Shown: positions 47,501-56,905, counted from the stretch's first letter. The stretch: 64,000 bases of DNA from CAWGJF01 sp963822905 (GCA_963822905.1 CAWGJF010000001.1:1674001-1738000); one strand, 5' to 3'. The notes: generated by a model from the letters alone, not told the origin. Made by a program: numbers and translations.

Positions 47501-48512
47501 CAGCTCCGATAATTATATCAGAATAGCCGTCCCCGTTAACATCTCCTGCCATTGTTGCTGCACTTCCAAAACTGTCTCCGGCAAGTATACCTGTAATTTC
47601 TAAGTCAGCAATATTATCCATCGAACTGCTTCCGAAGTATATATAAACTTTCCCAGTTTCTGAGTTATTAAAAGGAGAACTAATAATTACATCACCAAAT
47701 CCATCACCATTTATATCCCCTGCAGTTGAAGCTTTTAAGCCGAAATTATCACCGGCAGTTTCACCGTAAAATGATAAATCCGGAATATTATCCACAACTG
47801 AACCGCCAAAATAGATGTAAGCTTTCCCTGCATCTGTTCCGGCCTCATCATTATAAGGTGCACTAACAATAACATCAGAATAACCATCACCATTTACATC
47901 CCCTGAGTATGAAACCCATCTACCAAAAAGATCATCCGCTGATTCGCCTGTGAGAATGACATCGGCAACATTGTTCATTGGTGAACCACCAAAAAATATG
48001 TATACCCTTCCACTATTTGTGCCTCCGGAATCATTAGCAACTGCACTAACTACCACATCATCAAAGCCGTCACCATTCATATCTCCTGCAAACGAAACAC
48101 ACCAACCAAATTCATCTTCATCAGCTTCTCCACTCAGAATTAAATCAGGCACATAATCGATTGTCGGTCCGCCAAAATAAATATATGCATTTCCTACAGC
48201 TGTTTCGCCTGGATATTCTATAGCACCTATGATAATATCAGCATATCCATCACCGTTGACATCTCCAGCATTTGATACGCTTGCACCGAACAAATCTCCT
48301 GCATATTGTCCTGTAAAAGATCTTTTGGTAAGGGCATTTGGCAGAGGGTCTTCACTGGCTCCGCTCTTTTCACTTTTTAATTGCATTTGCCTGTTGTATG
48401 CTTCAACTATTCTAGCTCTTCGCTCTTCAGGTGAAATATTATTTTGCTGGGAAAAAAGATTATTGTTAATCAATAATAATATTGTTATCCCAGTAATAAA
48501 TAAGATTCTCAT
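44553..48512 (-). CDS. Secreted FG-GAP protein with 14 repeats, fibronectin-like region and dockerin-like end
   Basis: This intact protein has 1319 residues. After the signal peptide and an N-terminal spacer, 14 FG-GAP/integrin-alpha-like repeats of about 62 residues follow (about 70-950), each with a Ca-binding (A)GDVNGDGYSDVIVG motif; together they could make two seven-bladed propellers. Then comes a fibronectin III-like part (about 960-1120) and a C-terminal pair of dockerin-like Ca loops (DTNNSGIVTASDKSLVN, DTNFSGIVTAADKTNIN). No T9SS sorting domain is present. It may instead be held by the cohesin-like protein encoded next. The last repeats are nearly identical, showing recent internal duplication. 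Confidence 0.88.
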   Translation of the reverse strand: MRILFITGITILLLINNNLFSQQNNISPEERRARIVEAYNRQMQLKSEKSGASEDPLPNALTKRSFTGQYAGDLFGASVSNAGDVNGDGYADIIIGAIEYPGETAVGNAYIYFGGPTIDYVPDLILSGEADEDEFGWCVSFAGDMNGDGFDDVVVSAVANDSGGTNSGRVYIFFGGSPMNNVADVILTGESADDLFGRWVSYSGDVNGDGYSDVIVSAPYNDEAGTDAGKAYIYFGGSVVDNIPDLSFYGETAGDNFGLKASTAGDINGDGFGDVIISSPFNNSETGKVYIYFGSSSMDNIADLEITGILAGDSFGSAATMAGDVNGDGYSDIIIGAAGAASLKGEVYIYFGGSPMDDIVDVTFSGETSGDSFGLTVALAGDVNGDGFDDVIVGSLSHASLTGRAYIFFGGIVPDNIPDIITSGEATGDRFGCSVSTAGDINGDGYCEFLVGAYGNDANGTDAGKAYLYFNSLTGPDIPDEFFSGENNGDELGYSVANAGDVNGDGYDDIIVGAPFYDDVTYTNNGIAYIYFGGPELDNIPDVTLIGDVGTSSSNFFGYSVSGVGDINGDGFDDVIVGSPFTDFNGNNSGTISIFLGGNPMSGIRYNFIDGPGGTGEQFGISLSDAGDVNSDGYNDFIIGAPGSGNIGRSYIYFGGSSVDNTADIIMTGESDGDFFGNSVSTAGDVNGDGYSDVIVGASGNDEGGTNAGRAYIFLGDASMDNTADVIMTGAAANDLFGYSVSAAEDVNGDGYSDVIVGAYQNSAGGSNAGRAYIYFGGSSMDNIADIIMTGAAAGDDFGNSVSTAGDVNGDGYSDVIVGALVNSAGGPGAGRAYIYFGDAGMDNTADLIMTGEAAGDYFGNSVSTAGDVNGDGYSDVIVGANYNDAGGTDAGRAYLYLSSSPPIKPRIMSVKDVPFDQGGQVKLKWVRSGYDIQGISKITDYLIQRSFPPDENGFSWENIVTMPASNEPFYSYISETPNDSMTSNSGTYYFRITARTSDPNEYWRSNIIYGHSVDNLAPLAPMGFYTQQNSSEIHLGWQANTEPDLRDYYVYRSDTPLARDFTLLGTTTDTSYTDSSPPAGNAYYYLQAYDIHDNGSLFSTDSITALLSANIKVFLEGPYSSGVMSTTLNTNGYLPLSQPYNTAPWNYTGTESVASIPADVVDWVLLELRSDITTQVARRAAFIKNDGSLVDLDGVSLVDFASVPGGSYYLVIYHRNHLQIMTANPVELSSSPTLYDLTTSSTQAYGTDPMKDLGGGVFGMYSGDTNNSGIVTASDKSLVNSFNLNTGYYNADTNFSGIVTAADKTNINSNNLKQEFVP

Positions 48513-48812
48513 TTATGCACCTTTTAGATTTAATTATTGTTTCCTTTCAACCACTGTATGAGTACAGTTCTTTTGAAAAGCGAACACAATATCTTCAGTA
48601 AAGAAAGATGAAATACAGAGCTATCATAATCAGTAATGGATAAAGAAAATATCTAAGCATCTTTCTTTTGAATAAAAATATGTGTTGTCTGAATTGATGT
48701 AAAATTATCTGAATACTTGTCGAAAATATTCCAGATATGTTCCAATTTTTATAAGAATTGTTCCAAACGAAGTGAGTCTGTGATTAGAATTGTGAAGAAT
48801 GAATGTAGGCAA
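48513..48812. other. Intergenic region, nothing recognised
   Basis: Three hundred bases between the hybrid sensor stop and the FG-GAP gene start, both minus. It should hold the FG-GAP promoter. TTCCA/GTTCCAA words recur (48730-48770), but I see no clear operator, hairpin or gene. Confidence 0.4.
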
Positions 48813-51800
48813 TTATTCTTCATGTTGTTTTTTGAAGTCCAGTGGTGTCTGTCCGTAAAGTTCCTGGAACAGTTTTGTGAAATATGCCTGGCTGCTGAAT
48901 CCAACTTTGTTCGAAATTTCGGCAATGTTGCCGGCATCCTGTTTGAGAAGTTGAGCAGCAGATTGTAATCTGTAATTCCGGATAAATTCTGTAGTAGATT
49001 GGTTTGTTACTGATTTTACTTTTCGGTGAAGCTGTGTTCTGCTCATTCCAATTTCATTACACAAAACTTCAACTGAAAATTGATCATTCGAAAGATTCTC
49101 TTCAATTATCCTGATTAGTTTCTCCAGAAAAACTTTTTGAGTAGATGGAACAACTACATCTACAGGTTTAATGAGATACTCTGATTGGTATTTTTCCCGC
49201 ATCTGCTTTCGGATTTTTATCAGGTTCTTTACGCGTATGATCAGTTCTTTTTCATTAAACGGTTTTATGAGATAATCATCTGCACCAGTCTCAAGTCCTT
49301 CCAGTTTATCTTCTGTTGCTGCTTTAGCAGTTAACAGGACAACGGGAATATGATTAGTTTTTTCATTGGATTTTATTTTTCTAGTCAGTTCATAACCATC
49401 CATTTCGGGCATCATAATATCACTTATAATTAAGTCAGGTATTGTTTTATCAGCTAATTTCATACCCTCAATTCCATTTTCTGCTTCGAGTACTGAAAAA
49501 TCATCCTGCAAATATTCTTTGATCATTTCCCGCAGATCAGGATTGTCTTCAACAACAAGGATAATAGTTTTATCTGGCTCAATAACTTCATTGTCGGAGA
49601 TTTCAGAAGCTGTGAAACTTACTTTTTCTTTGTGATATTTTTCGATTGTTTCTACATCCAGATTTTCATATGGAATAATCTGGTCTTCTTTCAAATGAGA
49701 TTTTCCAATAGGTAAGTAAACAGTAAAAGTCGTCATATGATTTTTGCTCTCTACTTCAATTTTGCCTTTATGTAATTCAATATATTCCTTTACGAGTGAA
49801 AGTCCGATCCCGGTACCTTCAAAATTTCTTGTGCCGCTGTCATCAACCTGGTAAAAGCGGTCAAATATCTTTTCAACATTTTCAGAAGGAATTTCAACAC
49901 CAGTATTAAGAAAAACAATTATAACAAACCTATCTTCTTTCGATATTGAAACATCAATTTTTTCTCCAGCTGGCGTGAATTTTACCGCATTCGATAATAG
50001 ATTGTAAAATGCTGTTTCAAGTTTTTTTGTGTCAAAATAAATCTGGGTTTTTTCATTAATTGTTGTGCTCTCAATATTTGTACTGTTAAAAGTAAGAGAT
50101 AGATTTTTCTGATGGGCAAGGGATGAAAACGACGCAATTATTCTTTTGGCGAACTTTACAACGTCATATTCAGAGGCTCTTAATTGAATACTACCTGATT
50201 CTATCCTGGAAAGTTCAAGTAATTGATTTATAAGCTGCAAAAGCCTGGAAGCATTTCTTTTCATAATAGAAATTTCTTTTTCATTATCACTACTTTCAAT
50301 TTTTGCTTTAAGCTTTTCAAGTGAACCGAGAATTATTGTCAGCGGAGTCCTGAATTCGTGAGAAATGTTAGCAAAAAATCTTGATTTGAGCTGATCAACT
50401 TCCTGAAGTTTTTTAGATTCAAATTCTTTCAGCTTTAAATCATTTCTAAGCTTAATCCTGTTTAGTTCATACTTTCGCACAGTAAAGAACCCGGTTACAA
50501 TTAAGACAACGTAAATTGTATAAGCCCACCACGTTCTCCATAATGGCGGATTTATGATAAGACTTAATGAAGTCCCTTTTTCATTCCACACACCGTCGCT
50601 GTTGGTTCCTTTTACTTTAAAGACATAACTGCCCGGACTTAGGTTTGTATATGTTGCTTCCCTCTTTTTCCCTGAGTTAACCCAATCTTTATCAAATCCT
50701 TCGAGCTTATATGCATATTCATTTTTTTGCGGGTCTGTATAATCAAGTGCAGCAAACTCAAAAGAGAATACGTTTTGATCATAATCTATAACTATTTCTT
50801 TCGTATAAGGAAATGCTTCAGTTAAAACTGAACTTTCAGAAACAGTAACTGATTTATTAAATAATTTAAAGTCGGTAATTACAATTTGTGGAGGGGTTTC
50901 ATTTTCTTTAATTGAACCCGGATGATAAATATTCAGACCGTTTGCACCCCCAAAAAAAAGCGAACCCGTTTTTTCATCTCTAACTATTGAATTTTCATAT
51001 GATTCTTTACCCTGGAGACCATCACTAATATCAAAGTTTCTAATGTTTTTACTTTTTGGATTATACCTTGAAATTCCATTTGCAGTTCCCAACCAAATAT
51101 CAGCATCAAAATCTTCAATGATTGACTCAATAATGTTGCTGGGCAGTCCATCACTAATTAGAATTTTTGTAAATGAAGATGTTTTTTCATTATAAAGATT
51201 TAATCCACCGCTAAAAGTTCCAAACCAAAGTCTCTGTTCTTTATCTTTATAAATACAATTTACTCTATTACTACCTATACTATTTCCATCTTCCTGATGA
51301 TGTCTGAAATGTTCAAACAACTTGTTTTTTTTATTAAACCTGCTCGACCCCCCAATAGTGGTTCCAATCCAAAGATGATCAATATCATCCTCTAAAATTG
51401 AGGAGACTTCAAATGAGTTTAAATACTTAGGGTTATCTACCATATTTAAACTATTAGTAAAATGTTCGAATGATTTAGTATTTTTATCAAATTTGTTTAA
51501 CCCACCTAGTCCGGTTCCAATCCAAATAAATCCTTGCGAGTCTTCATAAACCATGTGAATATAATTTGCACTCAATGATACCGAATCGTCGGGATTATTT
51601 TTATAAACTTTAATTTCCTTAGTACCGGGCTCATAACTATTCAAACCACCACCAAAGGTTCCAATCCATATTTTACCGGAACGATCCTGAATCATGGACA
51701 TAGCATAATCATTACTTAATGCAGGACTTGACCTTGTATTCAATACAAATAATAATTTACCTGGTTCTGAATAAGAATTAAGACTATAAACAAATATTCC

Positions 51801-52982
51801 CGCACCGGTTGTACCAAGCCACAAATTCCTTGTATTATCCAGTAGAATTGATGATATATTATTGCCTGGAACATCCTTCTTACTATTAGGAACCGGTTGA
51901 AACAATCCAAACCGCTCTTTTGATGGATTGTACTTGTTTAATCCACTAGAGAGTGTACCTATCCAGATATTATCAAAATCATCAATACATATTGCATAAA
52001 TACGATTTTCATTAATGCTATAAACATTTTCTTCAGAATACTGAATTCTTTTAAATAATTTTTTCTCTTTATTGAAAACGCAAACCCCTTCATTTGAAGT
52101 ACCAATCCATAATTTTCCCGATTTATCTTCAGCAATAACACGAATATTATTGCTACTTAAACTATTGGAATCAACGGGATCTGAAACGTAATTTTCGAAT
52201 TGAATTATGTTGTTATCTTTCAGGGTGAGTTTACTTAACCCGGAAGTTGTTCCAACCCAAAGATTTTTATTCTCATCTTCAATTATGCAAGAAATTCCTT
52301 TTCCCACTATACTTTTTGAATTATTTTGTTCTGGCAAATAAATATCAAATTGTTCTGTTTTGTAATCGAACTTGTTTAGACCGTTACGAGTACCAATCCA
52401 TAGATTGCCATAACTATCCAAATAGATAGCAGTAATATAATTTGAACTCAGACTCTTTTTGTTTTTTTCGTCATTTGTAAAATGCCTGAAAGTACTTTTT
52501 ACCGGGTCAAATAAATTAAGCCCCTTTCTTGTACCAACCCATATTTTCCCAAATTTGTCTTCTCCTATTACAGTAATTTTCTCAGAACTTAATGAGGTAG
52601 TATCATTTTTGATAGGTTTGAAATGAGTAAATATTTCTTTTACAGGATCAAAAAGGTCCAGGCCCTCTCTTGTTGAAATCCAGAAAAGTCCTTTCGAATC
52701 CTCAAAAATGTATTCCACTGCAAAATCACTTATCGAATTAAGATTACCCGTAATTTGTCTAAATTGTTTAAAATTATAGCCATCATAACGATTTATTCCA
52801 TCTTCTGTACTTATCCATAAAAATCCCTTGCGATCCTGAAAAATATGACTAATGCGATTACTCGATAAACCATCATCAGTTGTAATATGTTCAAAACGAA
52901 TTTGGTAAGATTGGGCTAGGATAATTGAAGAAAGAAGAAAAATAAACGTGAGTATTAAATATTTATTAAGATGAAATGTCAT
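48813..52982 (-). CDS. Hybrid two-component sensor/regulator with propeller, AraC output
   Basis: I chose ATG 52982 (1389 aa), which starts at the signal peptide; TTG 53006 is an alternative. Order: periplasmic two-component-regulator propeller repeats (about 25-690, recurring W(I/V)GT...GLNxF), a Y_Y_Y domain (about 700-775), one membrane helix (WWAYTIYVVLIVTGFF), a HisKA with phospho-acceptor H875 in ISHEFRTPL, an ATPase domain, a receiver with D1188, and a C-terminal AraC-type helix-turn-helix. This is the HTCS architecture that senses oligosaccharides in Bacteroidota. The neighbouring surface-protein genes are plausible targets. Confidence 0.95.
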   Translation of the reverse strand: MTFHLNKYLILTFIFLLSSIILAQSYQIRFEHITTDDGLSSNRISHIFQDRKGFLWISTEDGINRYDGYNFKQFRQITGNLNSISDFAVEYIFEDSKGLFWISTREGLDLFDPVKEIFTHFKPIKNDTTSLSSEKITVIGEDKFGKIWVGTRKGLNLFDPVKSTFRHFTNDEKNKKSLSSNYITAIYLDSYGNLWIGTRNGLNKFDYKTEQFDIYLPEQNNSKSIVGKGISCIIEDENKNLWVGTTSGLSKLTLKDNNIIQFENYVSDPVDSNSLSSNNIRVIAEDKSGKLWIGTSNEGVCVFNKEKKLFKRIQYSEENVYSINENRIYAICIDDFDNIWIGTLSSGLNKYNPSKERFGLFQPVPNSKKDVPGNNISSILLDNTRNLWLGTTGAGIFVYSLNSYSEPGKLLFVLNTRSSPALSNDYAMSMIQDRSGKIWIGTFGGGLNSYEPGTKEIKVYKNNPDDSVSLSANYIHMVYEDSQGFIWIGTGLGGLNKFDKNTKSFEHFTNSLNMVDNPKYLNSFEVSSILEDDIDHLWIGTTIGGSSRFNKKNKLFEHFRHHQEDGNSIGSNRVNCIYKDKEQRLWFGTFSGGLNLYNEKTSSFTKILISDGLPSNIIESIIEDFDADIWLGTANGISRYNPKSKNIRNFDISDGLQGKESYENSIVRDEKTGSLFFGGANGLNIYHPGSIKENETPPQIVITDFKLFNKSVTVSESSVLTEAFPYTKEIVIDYDQNVFSFEFAALDYTDPQKNEYAYKLEGFDKDWVNSGKKREATYTNLSPGSYVFKVKGTNSDGVWNEKGTSLSLIINPPLWRTWWAYTIYVVLIVTGFFTVRKYELNRIKLRNDLKLKEFESKKLQEVDQLKSRFFANISHEFRTPLTIILGSLEKLKAKIESSDNEKEISIMKRNASRLLQLINQLLELSRIESGSIQLRASEYDVVKFAKRIIASFSSLAHQKNLSLTFNSTNIESTTINEKTQIYFDTKKLETAFYNLLSNAVKFTPAGEKIDVSISKEDRFVIIVFLNTGVEIPSENVEKIFDRFYQVDDSGTRNFEGTGIGLSLVKEYIELHKGKIEVESKNHMTTFTVYLPIGKSHLKEDQIIPYENLDVETIEKYHKEKVSFTASEISDNEVIEPDKTIILVVEDNPDLREMIKEYLQDDFSVLEAENGIEGMKLADKTIPDLIISDIMMPEMDGYELTRKIKSNEKTNHIPVVLLTAKAATEDKLEGLETGADDYLIKPFNEKELIIRVKNLIKIRKQMREKYQSEYLIKPVDVVVPSTQKVFLEKLIRIIEENLSNDQFSVEVLCNEIGMSRTQLHRKVKSVTNQSTTEFIRNYRLQSAAQLLKQDAGNIAEISNKVGFSSQAYFTKLFQELYGQTPLDFKKQHEE

Positions 52983-53065
52983 TTTTATAAATCGATTATT
53001 AATCAATCTCGAAAACCCTGCATTGAAAATAAAATAATTCCTGAATATTCAAAACATCTTTATAA

Positions 53066-53096
53066 CAAAAAACCCCTGCGGTTTCGAGCAAGGGTT
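53066..53096 (-). terminator. Rho-independent terminator
   Basis: Stem AACCCCTGC / GCAAGGGTT (53071-53079 with 53088-53096, one G-U pair) with an eight-base loop and a T run on the minus strand. It lies 27 bases past the end of the T9SS sorting-domain relic and would end transcripts from the DUF6266-like gene. Confidence 0.85.
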
Positions 53097-53122
53097 TCGT
53101 GTTTTGTTATATAAAATAAATT

Positions 53123-53346
53123 TTATTTCATCAAAATCATTTTCTTTAATTCAATAAAAGCTCCGGCTTTTAATTGATAAAAATAAATTCCGCTTGGTAA
53201 ACTTGTTGCATTGAATTTAACTTCATAATTGCCTGCAGGTTTTTCTTTGTTAACAAGTGTTGCAATTTCTCTTCCAGGAATATCTAAACGATCGATTGTA
53301 CAGACACCCTGAATTATATTTTTCTAGTTGGGTTAGACGTAAAAGG
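53123..53346 (-). pseudogene. Orphan T9SS type A sorting-domain relic
   Basis: Read across two frames this is a full C-terminal sorting domain: NLPNPFTSNPTRKI, then after a break DIPGREIATLVNKEKPAGNYEVKFNA..., SGIYFYQLKAG and a KKMILMK end before TAA. The first part contains stop codons and the frame shifts near 53.29 kb. No cargo domain precedes it; instead it abuts and overlaps the last codons of the DUF6266-like gene. Confidence 0.85.
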
Positions 53347-53347
53347 G

Positions 53348-53992
53348 TTAGGTAAATTCTTCTACAGTAGTATCCGTCCAAAAGATTTTTCTTTTTGCAG
53401 GTGTACCTGCAACAGCCAGGTAAAGAAGAAAGTTATTTTTTGTCTTCAGTGCTTTCTTTATTTCAGTGTTTAGCGGAATAGCAAATGAATAAACATTATC
53501 TTTTGCAGTATCCACGATCATTTCTGTCTGTGCGAAAATTTTATCCTTCCCGAAACAAAAAACCATGCAAAGTGCTGCAGGCAATCCCGTTTTTACTGAA
53601 GGAAATGAAATTGTTACTTCAAGTTTGTTACTTTTTACAAATGCCGATATGAGGTTAAGCTCAAGCCCGTCAGGAGTTATTTTATTAAACGCGGTAAGAA
53701 CTCCGGTCTTAACCAGCCCGGAATTAGCGGTTATAATTTTATGGTAGGAGTTGCTTGCCTTTGATTTAAATTGTTCCCATACAGTTTTAAGTTCGGGAAC
53801 AGAATTTGTTACTTTTGCAAAATTAACAACTGTTGCAAAATTTGAACGGGCATTTTTTAGTTTTGTGGATTTAGTAGGCTTATATTTTTTTGGTCTGACA
53901 GAGACAAACTTCTTACCGTTCATCTTTCGGAAGACGATATCTCCTATTTTACCTGATACGTCACCTAATATTGTTCTTTTTATTTCTGCCAT
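53348..53992 (-). CDS. DUF6266-like protein of unknown function
   Basis: A 214-residue protein without a signal peptide. The N-terminus (AEIKRTILGDVSGKIGDIVFRKMNGKKFVSVRPKKYK) resembles DUF6266 proteins of Bacteroidota, which begin with a GxxSGKVGxxV segment and a basic patch. The rest is beta-rich. The upstream region carries an 11-base tandem repeat (54059-54091). Downstream it runs into the sorting-domain relic. Function is unknown; the family match is by eye only. Confidence 0.65.
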   Translation of the reverse strand: MAEIKRTILGDVSGKIGDIVFRKMNGKKFVSVRPKKYKPTKSTKLKNARSNFATVVNFAKVTNSVPELKTVWEQFKSKASNSYHKIITANSGLVKTGVLTAFNKITPDGLELNLISAFVKSNKLEVTISFPSVKTGLPAALCMVFCFGKDKIFAQTEMIVDTAKDNVYSFAIPLNTEIKKALKTKNNFLLYLAVAGTPAKRKIFWTDTTVEEFT

Positions 53993-54058
53993 AGAAAATC
54001 TCTTTATTTCTACTTCTGCAAATTTAACAAAAAACTAATAGTATTGCCTTATTAAACC

Positions 54059-54091
54059 GTTCTGAATACGTTCCGAATACGTTATAAAAAC
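54059..54091. repeat. 11-base tandem repeats upstream of the DUF6266-like gene
   Basis: GTTCTGAATAC, GTTCCGAATAC and GTTATAAAAAC stand head to tail (54059-54069, 54070-54080, 54081-54091), followed by GTAGTTAAAGG. The period is about one helical turn. They end or start some 67 bases from the start codon at 53992, so they could be operator sites or a promoter feature. Confidence 0.6.
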
Positions 54092-54325
54092 GTAGTTAAA
54101 GGCATTACATTGGTATCCTTTTCTATATTAAACAGGTAGCAAAAGGCAGAACACCCGGTCAAAATCCTGATCCGGGAAAAGTAATGTAGAAAGCATATCA
54201 TTCCTGGTTCCTGCTGCAGCTATGATATTCAGTACTGCCATTATCAGTAATGCTGATAAAAAATTATAACCTTTAATTAGTTTTTAAATCCCGGGTTTGC
54301 TCGTAACACTGTAGACGGGTGTATT

Positions 54326-54353
54326 AAAAAAGGGAAAGTTGTTAAACTTTCCC
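54326..54353 (-). terminator. Rho-independent terminator of the BNR-type T9SS gene
   Basis: Stem GGGAAAGTT / AACTTTCCC (54332-54340 with 54345-54353) and a T run on the minus strand. It lies 32 bases after the stop at 54386. The rest of the 53993-54385 gap holds only the 11-base repeats. Confidence 0.9.
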
Positions 54354-54385
54354 TTCATTACTTTACGTACTTGTAATTGACGAAA

Positions 54386-56827
54386 TTATTTCATCAATGT
54401 CATTTTCTTTGTCGATACAAAATTCTTTCCATCTGAGCCTCTTGCTTCAATCCTGTAAAAATAGATTCCGCTGTTAACATTGGAAGCATCAAATTCAACA
54501 GTATGGGTTCCAGCTACTAAGTTATTATTTATCAGTGTAGCAACTTCCTGCCCAAGCAGATCAAATACTTTAAGAGTTACATCAGAAGAAGAAGTAAGAC
54601 TGAAAGTTATTTTTGTTGTAGGGTTAAACGGGTTAGGGTAATTTTGTTCAAGAGCAAATTCATCCGGCAGTTTAACTTCAACTTCTACGGCATCTGAATA
54701 TTCATAAGAACCATCATAATCTATTTGTTTCAGCCGGTAAGAATAATTACCCGTAGAAATATTATTATCAGTGTAAGAATAAGCTTTAGGCTCTGTGGTT
54801 GTACCATAACCAGCCAGATAACCAATTGTGATCCAATCTTTTAATTTTTCAATTTTGGAATCTTGTAATCTTTGAACTTCAAAACCCTGGTTATTCAGTT
54901 CTGTAGTTGTTGTCCATTTCAGATCAACCCTGTTATTATTAACAATTGCAGCAAAGGAAGTCAATTCAACCGGAAGTATTTCATCAAGCGGACGATAATA
55001 TAAACCGCCGCCATAACTTCCGGTAAATATTGTATTACCTTTAATTGCAAAGCACCTGAGATTTGTATTTAGCAATCCTTCACTTACACTTGTCCAATTG
55101 TTACCTCCATCAGTAGTAGAGAATACCCCTCCCGTCTGAATACTGCTGCTGGATGTTGCTCCAAAAATGTATCCGCTATTTTCGATGAATGCATAAATGT
55201 CACTGGTTAATCCATTATTAATTTGTGTCCAGAGTGCACCGTTATTTGTTGATTTAAATGTACCACCCAATGTGCTTACATAAAGATCAGTTCCATCCAT
55301 AAATAAAGCATTTGAAAACTGATTTGTAAGACCATTGTTAACAGGAATCCAGCTTGTACCATTATCTGTTGACCAGAAAACCCCGCTTGACCAGCTTGCT
55401 GCAAAAAGATTTGTTCCGTCGTATTCAATTCCGGTAATAAGTGGTGCGCCGGGAACCGAAGAGGTTGCGTTCCAGTTAACACCATTATCAGTAGAAATAA
55501 ATACTCCGCCTCCATAAGAGCCGAGGTAAAGGTTTGTTCCTCCTGAACCATTTGGAAGAGCTTTCATGTACCAGATAAGTGGGACAGTTATTCCGTTATT
55601 CATCTGCACCCAGTTTGCACCATTATCTGAAGAACGGAATACTCCATCACCCATTGTTCCTGCATAAATATAGTCTGTACCGGAACCATCAGGCCCTGAA
55701 GCCATAGAGTAAATCCATTCATTATATAAACCTACATCTGTCCATGTCATTCCATCATCGGTAGAACGGAAAGCTCCGCCTCCGCCTGTTCCCATAAAGA
55801 AATTATTTCCGCTTATTGTAAAAGAGCGGATGTCACTGCCGGCAATTCCTTCATTTGATTGTAACCAGTGAGCACCATTATCTGTTGAACGGAAAACTCC
55901 GCCGCCAAAAGTTCCACAGAACAAATCAGACCCATTTGCTTCGAGCGAGTATGTATAGGTATTTGTTAATCCCGAACTGACAGATGACCAGTTACTTCCA
56001 TTATCTGTTGAGAGAAAAACCCCTCCGTTATAAATCCCGGCAAATAGATTTGTCCCGGAAACTGCAAACGATGTTACTGAAAGATTACTTAATCCATTGT
56101 TAACAGGAGTCCAGTTTGTTCCATTGTCAGTTGAAAGAAAGACTCCTCCGCCCGTACCTGCAAAAAGGTTTGTTCCAATTGAAGTAAATGCTGAAATACT
56201 CAGGTTTGAAAGTCCTGAAATCACTGCATTCCAGGTAGAGCCGTTATCGGTTGATATATAAACTCCGTTAGATGCGGTTCCTGCAAAAATATTAGAGCCT
56301 GTTATTGCCATTGCATTTACATGATCATTTGGTAAACCGCTGCTTGATAATGTCCAGCTATTACCGTTATTGGTAGAATGGAAAACACCACCGGGTCCGT
56401 TAGTTATACTCGTACCGCAAAAGAGATCTGACCCGTTTATTACAAATGAAGTAACATTAAGGTTTGTTAATCCCGAACTTGCAAGAGTCCAGCTTGTACC
56501 GTTATCTGTTGAACGGTAAACACCGCCTCCGCTTCCACCGTAAACATCTGTGGTTCCGGCGAATAAGTTTGTTCCGTCTGAAGCGAGTGTTACAACATAA
56601 ATATTAGTTAAACCATTATTTACTGCTGCCCAGGTTACTCCATTATCTGTTGAAAGAAAAACACCGCCGCCGCGGGTTGCTGTATATATGTTTGTTCCAT
56701 CAGCCTGCATGTCAAGCACCGTTCCTCCCCATGCTCCGTTTGATTTCAGCCATTGTGCGTCTGCTTTATTAAGCGAAAATAATAATATCACTGTCATTAT
56801 GATTGTAAACAGGATATTTTTCTTCAT
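54386..56827 (-). CDS. BNR/Ycf48-like repeat protein with T9SS sorting domain
   Basis: This 813-residue protein has a signal peptide (to about residue 24). About 13 repeats of some 41 residues follow, each with a (F)xSTDNGxxW Asp-box-like motif and NGLxNxxVxxxxxxGxxLFAG, forming one or two beta-propellers. From about 630 comes LPVELTSFAAIVNN and an Ig-like linker. The end is a T9SS type A sorting domain (LEQNYPNPFNPTTKI, STKKMTLMK). It is exported through SprA and probably bound at the surface. Glycan or photosystem-assembly-like propellers are the nearest folds; the ligand is unknown. The frame is intact. Confidence 0.9.
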   Translation of the reverse strand: MKKNILFTIIMTVILLFSLNKADAQWLKSNGAWGGTVLDMQADGTNIYTATRGGGVFLSTDNGVTWAAVNNGLTNIYVVTLASDGTNLFAGTTDVYGGSGGGVYRSTDNGTSWTLASSGLTNLNVTSFVINGSDLFCGTSITNGPGGVFHSTNNGNSWTLSSSGLPNDHVNAMAITGSNIFAGTASNGVYISTDNGSTWNAVISGLSNLSISAFTSIGTNLFAGTGGGVFLSTDNGTNWTPVNNGLSNLSVTSFAVSGTNLFAGIYNGGVFLSTDNGSNWSSVSSGLTNTYTYSLEANGSDLFCGTFGGGVFRSTDNGAHWLQSNEGIAGSDIRSFTISGNNFFMGTGGGGAFRSTDDGMTWTDVGLYNEWIYSMASGPDGSGTDYIYAGTMGDGVFRSSDNGANWVQMNNGITVPLIWYMKALPNGSGGTNLYLGSYGGGVFISTDNGVNWNATSSVPGAPLITGIEYDGTNLFAASWSSGVFWSTDNGTSWIPVNNGLTNQFSNALFMDGTDLYVSTLGGTFKSTNNGALWTQINNGLTSDIYAFIENSGYIFGATSSSSIQTGGVFSTTDGGNNWTSVSEGLLNTNLRCFAIKGNTIFTGSYGGGLYYRPLDEILPVELTSFAAIVNNNRVDLKWTTTTELNNQGFEVQRLQDSKIEKLKDWITIGYLAGYGTTTEPKAYSYTDNNISTGNYSYRLKQIDYDGSYEYSDAVEVEVKLPDEFALEQNYPNPFNPTTKITFSLTSSSDVTLKVFDLLGQEVATLINNNLVAGTHTVEFDASNVNSGIYFYRIEARGSDGKNFVSTKKMTLMK

Positions 56828-56905
56828 AATTACTCCCTTTGGTTTTTAGTTGATTAAGAATTACAGTGATTTAGATATTAAACTATTATTGTTTCTTATT
56901 TATTG

